The notes under the pieces: generated by a model
What the model saw: only the letters and a program-made list of their open reading frames with translations
The model's database searches: none
Told to the model about the DNA's origin: nothing
Assembly (NCBI GenBank): GCA_001438985.1
Contig: LIAZ01000027.1
Coordinates: forward strand, 1 to 10,551
DNA: 10,551 bases
Source of the DNA: Acidimicrobium sp. BACL17 MAG-120823-bin42
GTDB taxonomy: Bacteria; Actinomycetota; Acidimicrobiia; Acidimicrobiales; Ilumatobacteraceae
Direction: 5' to 3'
Part shown: positions 5,846-10,551 of the stretch, piece by piece
Position numbering within the stretch: the stretch's first letter is position 1
Layout of the letters: every line of letters begins with the position of its first letter
Made by a program: the position numbers and the translations under genes

Positions 5846-6913
5846 ATGCAATTACCTCCTGCCCCGCAGTCCTCATTTGCAAGTGACAATGTGGCGGGCG
5901 CTCACCCATTGGTGATCGAAGCGATTACTCAAGCAAACCGTGGGCACTTCCCTGCCTATGGTGCCGACCCAATCACGGTGCGAACCCAACGTGCGTTTCG
6001 GGAATTGTTTGATCATGACGTGACGACTCATTTCGTATATGGAGGTACGGGTGCAAATGTTTTTGCTCTTGCAACCATGTTGCAGCCGGCTGAGGCCATT
6101 GTTTGTGCTGCGCAATCGCACATCAACGTTGATGAAACTGGATCGCCCGAGCGTATTCTTGGCGCAAAATTAATTGACATACCGACAGTAGACGCAAAGC
6201 TTCGCCCTAGCGATCTTGAATTCGTGCGGTCAATGATTGGCAACCAACATGGTGTACAACCTGCAGTCGTTGCAATTACCCAAGTAACCGAACTGGGAAC
6301 GGTGTATTCGGTAGAAGAAATTCGCCAACTCAGTGATGCTGCACACGCGCTCGGTATGTACATGTACTTAGATGGCGCTCGAATCGCCAATGCCACGGCT
6401 TCGCTTGGCGGAACTCGGGATGCGCTGCGTTCCTTTACACGCGATGCAGGTATTGACGTCATGACATTTGGATGCACTAAGGCAGGTGGTGTGTTTGGTG
6501 AAGCCGTGGTGTTTTTCAATCCGGAATTCGCGCGTCGGTCCTTATTTATTCGCAAGCTTGTCACCCAGTTGCATTCAAAAATGCGGTTTATCTCCGCGCA
6601 GTATGAAGCAATGCTCACCGATGATCTGTTCATCACACTTGGTGGACAGGCCAATAGCGCGGCGCAAAAACTGTTTGACAAGACGAGATCCATTTCATCG
6701 TTGCAACTGCACACACCGCCGCAAGCAAACTCGATGTTCCCCATTATCGGTGTCGAAAATCGCTCGGTGTTGCAACAATGGGCGCACTTCTACGATTGGG
6801 ACGTCGCACAGGACCAGGTCCGCTGGATGACCGCTTGGGACGTTACAGATGAAGCCATTGACCAATTCGTTGCTGGTGTCGAGGCGGTGCTCGCCGACGG
6901 CCGTTCGGCTTAA
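5846..6913 (+). CDS. ltaE: low-specificity L-threonine aldolase type PLP enzyme
   Basis: A 355-residue fold-type I PLP enzyme of the beta-eliminating lyase / threonine aldolase group, near the family's usual 340-360 residues. Motifs: FASDNVAGAHP at the N-terminus, the GGTGAN cofactor loop (66-71), SHINVDETGSPE with the stacking H92, YLDGARIANA with D176 and R179, and the Schiff-base K212 in FGCTKAGG. It likely cleaves L-threonine or L-allo-threonine to glycine and acetaldehyde; specificity for other beta-hydroxy amino acids cannot be excluded. FGCTKAGG has Ala where many relatives have Asn (TKNG). ATG 5846 gives the N-terminus expected for the family; GTG 5843 directly before it fits a leaderless start equally well, and a TTG at 5804 is less likely. 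The gene is divergent from the zinc-finger gene and not clearly in an operon with whiB, which has its own promoter. Confidence 0.88.
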   Translation: MQLPPAPQSSFASDNVAGAHPLVIEAITQANRGHFPAYGADPITVRTQRAFRELFDHDVTTHFVYGGTGANVFALATMLQPAEAIVCAAQSHINVDETGSPERILGAKLIDIPTVDAKLRPSDLEFVRSMIGNQHGVQPAVVAITQVTELGTVYSVEEIRQLSDAAHALGMYMYLDGARIANATASLGGTRDALRSFTRDAGIDVMTFGCTKAGGVFGEAVVFFNPEFARRSLFIRKLVTQLHSKMRFISAQYEAMLTDDLFITLGGQANSAAQKLFDKTRSISSLQLHTPPQANSMFPIIGVENRSVLQQWAHFYDWDVAQDQVRWMTAWDVTDEAIDQFVAGVEAVLADGRSA

Positions 6914-6943
6914 TTGACTGATCGGTTAGTTACCCCCTAGAGT
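6914..6943 (+). promoter_or_regulatory. sigma-70-type promoter for whiB
   Basis: TTGACT (6914-6919), an 18-base spacer and TAGAGT (6938-6943). It begins directly after the aldolase stop codon and would give a 5' leader of roughly 40 bases before ATG 6991. It is the clearest two-box promoter in the window. Confidence 0.6.
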
Positions 6944-6990
6944 GATGTCAAGGACAGGGTGCGGGAAACCGAACAGGTCGCGGGGGCGTC

Positions 6991-7296
6991 ATGGCATCAA
7001 TTGAATTTTCAGGTCGGCGAGTTCAAACCGATGATGACTGGATGAACGTTGCCGAGTGTCGTGGCTTAACCGAAGTGTTCTTTCCCCCAATTGCAGAACG
7101 CCCGCAAGCACGTGAGCGTCGCGAAGCGATGGCCCGCACCGTATGTATGCAATGTTCTGTCCTCGACACATGTCGATCATTTGCACGCGATAACCATGAG
7201 TATGGTTTTTGGGGTGGAGAATCTGAAGAAGAGCGTCACGCAGCGGGCTATCGCCTTATCGCGCCAATTGGCGTACGATCCGTCGCGCACCGTTAG
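6991..7296 (+). CDS. WhiB-family iron-sulfur regulator
   Basis: A 101-residue WhiB-like protein, an actinobacteria-restricted family that carries an oxygen- or NO-sensitive [4Fe-4S] cluster and usually binds the principal sigma factor. The four cluster cysteines are C23, C52, C55 and C61, and the family's turn is GFWGGESEEER (72-82). Residues 17-35 (WMNVAECRGLTEVFFPP) match the N-terminal WhiB segment. The C-terminus after the turn is short and only mildly basic, without a clear AT-hook, so direct DNA contact is uncertain. The exact WhiB class (1-7) cannot be assigned. ATG 6991 has a GGGGG run 4 bases upstream as a possible ribosome binding site, and the promoter at 6914-6943 gives it a leader. 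Its presence is the strongest single indication of an actinobacterium. Confidence 0.95.
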   Translation: MASIEFSGRRVQTDDDWMNVAECRGLTEVFFPPIAERPQARERREAMARTVCMQCSVLDTCRSFARDNHEYGFWGGESEEERHAAGYRLIAPIGVRSVAHR

Positions 7297-7341
7297 ACCG
7301 CTTCATCTCCCCCAATACGCACGCGCGGTGTCTGCGCCACG

Positions 7342-8400
7342 ATGACACCTTTTCCTACTCAAGAGGTCGCTGAGCGTCTGGTCGCACAGGCCTGGAGCGA
7401 ATACGACGGAGCTTCATCGATTGAACGATTCGACGAAGTCAGCGCGCATGTCTCAACTAATCGCGTATATCGATTGACGCTGTCAGACAGCACAAACGTC
7501 GTAGCAAAAATCTCGTCATATGGTTCGTACTTTTTATTTGCAGAAGATCACGATCGACTGTTCACGAGTCATCAGATGTTGCGTGGCACGCGCTGGCAAT
7601 ACTTTTTGGCTGAAGTATTGCCTAAAGGTGGCCATGCTTACACATGGTACGACGGACAGTATTGGGTTGCGTTTTACACCGAAGTCGAACGGGCGCAACA
7701 ATTGCCACCCGTGTTGTCTACTGATCAGATTGGCACACTGGCACGTGAAATAGCATCCTTCCATCGTGAGTGTTCAAACATCTCCACTCACCTTCCTCCG
7801 ACATCTAATTCAGTGAAAGGTGATGCGATCCACCTTCTTGATCAGTTGTCCGCAGAATATGCCTCGGAACAATTTGGATTAAGTCATGACGAAATACGTG
7901 TCGCATATCAGTCAACACATGAGTTTTTGATGCATCTTGAAGTCGTGCGATTTGACGAATGGGAAAAGATTCCCGTGTTAGTTGACTGGAACCTCGGCAA
8001 CTTCTCGGTACATCTGAAGAACAATCATTACGAACTGTTCAGTCGGTGGGACTATGACTGGTTTCGAATTGACACACGTATGTTGGATTTCTATTTTCTT
8101 TCCCGAGTTTCATCCCAAACCGGCGACAAGACATCGTTCACCTATTCACCGCACACCCTCCTTGAACCTCGCTTCATGCACTTTCTCAGCGAGTATCACA
8201 AGGTGTTTCCACTCTCGCCACAGGAAATTGATTTTTTACCATGGGCGTATCGGTTTTTTGTTCTTAACTACGTAATACGAGAGGGTTCTAAGTTTTTTCG
8301 CACCGACATCGCTGAAAAATTCAGACACGATGCGGCAACGGTCTACCTTCCGCAATTGAACACCATTGATTTCTCTCGGTTACACCAAATTTGTCAGTAA
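7342..8400 (+). CDS. APH/choline-kinase-fold phosphotransferase-like protein
   Basis: A 352-residue protein with a divergent aminoglycoside-phosphotransferase (APH) kinase fold. A probable ATP-binding Lys is in NVVAKIS (K56). The catalytic loop reads LVDWNLGNF, with D215 and N220 aligned to the usual HGDxxxxN; the first His/Gly are replaced. The metal-binding loop is SRWDYDWFR (D237, D239), corresponding to IDFDD. The C-terminal half is helical and rich in aromatic residues. Substrates in the family include aminoglycosides, choline, homoserine and sugars; nothing here indicates which, so resistance should not be assumed. The start at ATG 7342 lies 45 bases after whiB and lacks an evident ribosome binding site or -10 box. 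It could be co-transcribed with whiB. The gene ends 16 bases from the stop of the convergent carbonic-anhydrase-family gene. Confidence 0.72.
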   Translation: MTPFPTQEVAERLVAQAWSEYDGASSIERFDEVSAHVSTNRVYRLTLSDSTNVVAKISSYGSYFLFAEDHDRLFTSHQMLRGTRWQYFLAEVLPKGGHAYTWYDGQYWVAFYTEVERAQQLPPVLSTDQIGTLAREIASFHRECSNISTHLPPTSNSVKGDAIHLLDQLSAEYASEQFGLSHDEIRVAYQSTHEFLMHLEVVRFDEWEKIPVLVDWNLGNFSVHLKNNHYELFSRWDYDWFRIDTRMLDFYFLSRVSSQTGDKTSFTYSPHTLLEPRFMHFLSEYHKVFPLSPQEIDFLPWAYRFFVLNYVIREGSKFFRTDIAEKFRHDAATVYLPQLNTIDFSRLHQICQ

Positions 8401-8416
8401 CGCTCGACCGTCTCGT

Positions 8417-8938
8417 TCAGTCCGAGATCTTGCGCAGTGCATGTTTGAAGTATTGACCCTTTTTGACATAGATGGCCGCGCCCAGCTCGATGTCAGCCTG
8501 TCGTGCACGACCTTCCTTGATTTGTGCAGGGGCTCCAACGGCGAGTGCTCCCGGTGGAACGATTTGGTCATTCAGAACAACAGCATTTGCCGCCACAATC
8601 GCCCCACTCCCCACTCGAACCCGGTGAAGTACTACGGCACCAGAGGAAACCTGGGCACCATTTTCGATGATGCAACATTCCAAATGCACGATATGGCCGA
8701 TTACGCAGTCATCACCAACGATCGTCGGGTCGGTTGGTGTTGTATGGATGACCGAATTGTCCTGAATGCTCGTACGCGCACCGATGATGATCTTGCCATC
8801 GTCACCTCGCAATACAGCACCGGGCCAGATTGTCGACTCGGCACCGATCTCAACATTGCCGATAATCACAGCTTCGGGATGAACGAAAGCAGTTTCATGA
8901 ATCTTTGGTACGAAGTCGCCTAATGCATAGATAGCCAT
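8417..8938 (-). CDS. gamma-carbonic-anhydrase-family left-handed beta-helix protein
   Basis: A 173-residue protein made of hexapeptide repeats (left-handed beta-helix), with the gamma-carbonic-anhydrase signature GAVLRGDDGKIIIG (40-53), IQDNSVIHT and GHIVHLECC. Family members of this size (YrdA, PaaY, CaiE-like) are trimers with a metal site at subunit interfaces. Expected ligands are H65, H82 and the residue five after H82; here that residue is E87 instead of His, while an extra His sits at 85. Metal binding and CO2 hydration are therefore uncertain. C-terminal PPGALAVGAPAQIK matches the family's end cap, followed by a helix. ATG 8938 lies 6 bases after a TACGGT box on the minus strand, suggesting a leaderless mRNA. 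It is divergent from the gene at 9013 and convergent with the kinase-fold gene. Confidence 0.88.
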   Translation of the reverse strand: MAIYALGDFVPKIHETAFVHPEAVIIGNVEIGAESTIWPGAVLRGDDGKIIIGARTSIQDNSVIHTTPTDPTIVGDDCVIGHIVHLECCIIENGAQVSSGAVVLHRVRVGSGAIVAANAVVLNDQIVPPGALAVGAPAQIKEGRARQADIELGAAIYVKKGQYFKHALRKISD

Positions 8939-8944
8939 GGCTCA

Positions 8945-8950
8945 ACCGTA
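8945..8950 (-). promoter_or_regulatory. putative -10 box for the carbonic-anhydrase-family gene
   Basis: TACGGT on the minus strand with exactly 6 bases (TGAGCC) before ATG 8938 and no Shine-Dalgarno sequence. No convincing -35 box is seen. Confidence 0.5.
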
Positions 8951-8998
8951 GTTCCTTGTTCTACGCCTCGGACATTGGGGAAAGTGCCATTTCGCAGA

Positions 8999-9004
8999 TA
9001 CCGT
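8999..9004 (+). promoter_or_regulatory. putative -10 box for the basic-linker protein gene
   Basis: TACCGT, 8 bases before ATG 9013. The spacing is 2 bases longer than at the other sites, so a leader of one or two bases is likely if it is used. The region upstream to 8951 is shared with the divergent gene. Confidence 0.4.
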
Positions 9005-9012
9005 AGACGCCC

Positions 9013-10284
9013 ATGTCTAAGCGCATTGATATCGAATTAACAAGTAACCGTGGTGATGGAACCTGGACCTGGCGTGCAGCCGGAGCGAAGACTCCTAAGG
9101 GCGCACTCAACGGTGCAATCCTCGATGCAGGTGCAAAGGTCGGCGACACCGTAAAGGTAGAAGCCGAATTCGATCTCGATGGCGTCGACATCCTCTCCGT
9201 AGTCAAGGTAAAAGAAAAGTCGTACCGCGGAAACTTGTTAGAGATCATCGGATCAAACAAAGAGTTTCAACCGGTTACTCAGAAGCTCGCGGAAAAGGGC
9301 AAGGATCGCAAGCCTCGCAAAGACGGCGATCGCAAACCACGTCGTGATGGCGATAAGCGTCCGCCGCGAGAAGGAGCCGATGCTGAGAAATCTGGCGACC
9401 GCAGACCGCGCAGACCGTCATTTACCGCTCCGCCAGAACTTCCAAAGCGTCCAGCAGCAAAACGGCTTAAACCGCGCCGCACACATCGTTCGGCAGTGCT
9501 TGACACGCTGCCAGTTGAGCAACGTGGGGTTGCAGAGCGTGCATTGATCGGTGGAATTAAAGCGGTTCGTGATGCAGTTAAAGAGCAAAACGATGCGCTG
9601 AAAAAAGAAGGCAAGCCTGAAATTCCTGCTGAGGGATTGATCAGTATGGCCCAGGAACTATTGCCAAAACTTCGTGTTGCCGAATGGCTTGACAAAGCCG
9701 AAGCCGCAAAGGCAGATATTCTCACGCTTGACCTCCGCGATTTACGACAAGTGGTCGTAGGAGCAGATGACCCAATGGTGGTCCGTGATGAAACTACTCG
9801 CGCTCTTGCTACAGAACTGAAAGCAGCGTTGAAGTCGCGACAAGAAACTGAACAAATTCAATGGCTTGAAGACATCAAGTCTGCAATCGCTGTTTCTCGT
9901 GTCATTCGTGCGCTCAAAATGTCAAGTGAGCCACCTAAGGCTGGGCAACCGTTTCCTGCAGAACTCGGCGCACAATTGGCTGCCGCTGCATCGACTGCAA
10001 TCTCGTCCGAGACCGCCCCTGATCGATTCTGCGCAGTGCTTGAAGCAATCGCATTCTCGCCCGTCCGTGGTCAAGTGAAACTGGCAACAGTTCCAGCAAA
10101 CCCGAACGAAACCGTGTTGGCCACCGTGAAGCGTGTTGCACCACTAGTCCCTCAGATTGCCGCATTATTCGGAGTGGTTGTTGCGCCGGGCGTATCATCA
10201 CCTCGCCCTCTGCGTCCAACACGCCCTACACGCCCCAAGGCAAAACCAGCACCGAAAGCACCTTCAACTTCCACCGAAGGTTGA
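9013..10284 (+). CDS. unassigned protein with beta-rich N-domain, basic repeat linker and helical C-part
   Basis: A 423-residue protein whose function I cannot name. Residues 1-80 look like a compact beta domain (DGTWTWRAAGAKTPKGAL, then KVGDTVKVEAEFDLDGVDIL), with alternating strands and a KVGDxVxVE turn reminiscent of OB or cold-shock folds. Residues 96-158 are a very basic disordered linker containing three 8-residue repeats (98-121) of the type DRKPRRDG. Residues about 160-390 are mainly helical, with several Ala-rich helices, and 395-417 is a Pro/Arg/Lys tail (RPLRPTRPTRPKAKPAPKAP). The composition suggests binding to RNA or DNA in the cytoplasm; there is no signal peptide or membrane segment. 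ATG 9013 is the first start in frame and has a nearby -10 box. The enoyl-CoA hydratase gene follows after 20 bases but has its own -10 box. Confidence 0.8.
   Translation: MSKRIDIELTSNRGDGTWTWRAAGAKTPKGALNGAILDAGAKVGDTVKVEAEFDLDGVDILSVVKVKEKSYRGNLLEIIGSNKEFQPVTQKLAEKGKDRKPRKDGDRKPRRDGDKRPPREGADAEKSGDRRPRRPSFTAPPELPKRPAAKRLKPRRTHRSAVLDTLPVEQRGVAERALIGGIKAVRDAVKEQNDALKKEGKPEIPAEGLISMAQELLPKLRVAEWLDKAEAAKADILTLDLRDLRQVVVGADDPMVVRDETTRALATELKAALKSRQETEQIQWLEDIKSAIAVSRVIRALKMSSEPPKAGQPFPAELGAQLAAAASTAISSETAPDRFCAVLEAIAFSPVRGQVKLATVPANPNETVLATVKRVAPLVPQIAALFGVVVAPGVSSPRPLRPTRPTRPKAKPAPKAPSTSTEG
9304..9375 (+). repeat. three in-frame 24-base repeats encoding basic octapeptides
   Basis: Three adjacent 24-base units (9304-9327, 9328-9351, 9352-9375) encode DRKPRKDG, DRKPRRDG and DKRPPREG. 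A fourth degenerate unit, DRRPRRPS, lies at residues 129-136. The first two units differ mainly at third positions, while the third is more diverged, so the peptide repeat is conserved better than the DNA. Confidence 0.75.
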
Positions 10285-10292
10285 TCGCGATC

Positions 10293-10298
10293 TAGTCT
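10293..10298 (+). promoter_or_regulatory. putative -10 box for the enoyl-CoA hydratase gene
   Basis: TAGTCT followed by exactly 6 bases (GATGGC) and ATG 10305, with no Shine-Dalgarno sequence. It lies between the preceding stop codon and this start, indicating an independent leaderless transcript. Confidence 0.5.
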
Positions 10299-10304
10299 GA
10301 TGGC

Positions 10305-10551
10305 ATGTCAGACGTCGTCACATTCAGCAAAGATGGTCAAATCGGTTTCATCACATTAAACCGTCCCGAAGCGCGCAATGCCGTGAATGGCGCTGTTGCG
10401 CAAGCATTTGAGACAGCCATTGATCAGCTCGAAAATGATCCCGAGGTGTGGGTAGGTATTCTGCAAGCAAATACTGATGGCCAAGAAAAGCCAGTGTTTT
10501 GTGCGGGCGCCGACTTAAAGGCCCTCAACTCGGGAGAAAACAATTTATTTA
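10305..10551 (+). CDS. enoyl-CoA hydratase/isomerase family protein, N-terminal part
   Basis: The first 82 residues of a crotonase-superfamily protein; the gene runs off the right edge. Residues 11-30 (GQIGFITLNRPEARNAVNG) are the family's N-terminal strand-turn, and PVFCAGADLK (63-72) carries the oxyanion-hole element around A67-G68-A69-D70. The family handles acyl-CoA thioesters, most often hydrating enoyl-CoA in fatty-acid beta-oxidation. The catalytic Glu residues lie beyond the window, so hydratase, isomerase and other crotonase activities cannot be told apart. ATG 10305 is chosen over the out-of-frame ATG at 10300 because it opens the recognisable protein and has a TANNNT box at the usual 6-base spacing. 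Confidence 0.93.
   Translation, partial: MSDVVTFSKDGQIGFITLNRPEARNAVNGAVAQAFETAIDQLENDPEVWVGILQANTDGQEKPVFCAGADLKALNSGENNLF

Noticed and set aside
6028..6744. A 238-codon minus-strand reading frame inside the threonine aldolase gene
   Set aside because: The plus strand carries all PLP motifs in order; the antisense frame is Ser/Arg/Cys-rich with no recognisable domain.
7342..8400. Antibiotic-resistance kinase
   Set aside because: The APH fold is shared by many metabolic kinases. The motif match is divergent and no mobile element or resistance context is present.
8401..8430. Possible hairpin TCTCG-N7-CGAGA between the two convergent stops as a terminator
   Set aside because: The stem is only five pairs, there is no T-run, and it lies mostly inside the carbonic-anhydrase-family coding region.
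8366..8923. A 185-codon plus-strand reading frame opposite the carbonic-anhydrase-family gene
   Set aside because: Its translation has no family-like motifs and low-complexity features, while the minus strand gives an unambiguous hexapeptide-repeat protein. It is an antisense shadow.
1..10551. Mobile element, prophage, defence island, CRISPR or RNA gene
   Set aside because: No transposase, integrase, terminal repeats, repeat-spacer pattern or structured RNA signature was seen on either strand. All sizeable reading frames are explained by chromosomal housekeeping-like genes.

Overview
The window looks like a piece of an actinobacterial chromosome, most likely from a moderate-GC member of Acidimicrobiia. 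That assignment is inferred from gene content and order, not from a marker gene. The evidence is a WhiB regulator, a GarA-type FHA protein, and the run pgsA / FHA / FtsR-type MerR / DUF151 nuclease / second MerR. This run matches the mycobacterial Rv1822 and Rv1827-Rv1830 order, but with no gcvH in it. Base composition is roughly balanced by eye, well below most cultured actinobacteria. Coding density is very high: no gene-free stretch exceeds about 80 bases, and I see no tRNA, rRNA, CRISPR array, insertion sequence or prophage gene.

Layout. 2-328 (+) is the 3' end of a SRAP/YedK-HMCES-type protein. It converges on, and overlaps by 4 bases, a HIT-family hydrolase (325-720, -). From a short divergent promoter region the core cluster runs rightward: pgsA (775-1374), a zinc-ribbon plus FHA protein (1379-1852), an FtsR-like MerR regulator (1845-2624), a DUF151 nuclease (2644-3141) and a second MerR regulator (3174-3635). 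This block joins envelope phospholipid synthesis, a phosphothreonine-binding switch protein and two probable cell-division or growth regulators.

On the minus strand lies a three-gene leftward set. It reads in the order zinc-finger/coiled-coil protein (5784-5347), sphingosine-1-phosphate-lyase-like PLP enzyme (5310-4060), small helical protein (4055-3636). The zinc-finger gene is divergent from an L-threonine-aldolase-type PLP enzyme (5846-6913, +), so two PLP enzymes flank one small putative regulator. Next come whiB (6991-7296, +) with a clear sigma-70-type promoter, a divergent APH/choline-kinase-fold protein (7342-8400, +), and a convergent gamma-carbonic-anhydrase-family protein (8417-8938, -) with an altered metal-ligand motif. 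An unassigned protein (9013-10284, +) has a beta-rich N-domain, a strongly basic linker built from 8-residue repeats, and a helical C-part. The window ends inside an enoyl-CoA hydratase/isomerase gene (10305 onward).

The most general signal is a repeated arrangement at gene starts: a TANNNT -10 box exactly 6 bases before the start codon, with no Shine-Dalgarno sequence. It is seen at 775 (GTG), 3174, 5784 (-), 8938 (-) and 10305, with close variants at 720 (-), 5843 and 9013. This is the signature of leaderless transcripts and was used here to choose some start codons. No complete defence or other novel multi-gene system is evident. The most promising unexplained items are the 9013-10284 protein, the zinc-ribbon GarA-like protein, the gamma-carbonic-anhydrase variant and the zinc-finger / lyase / helical-protein set.
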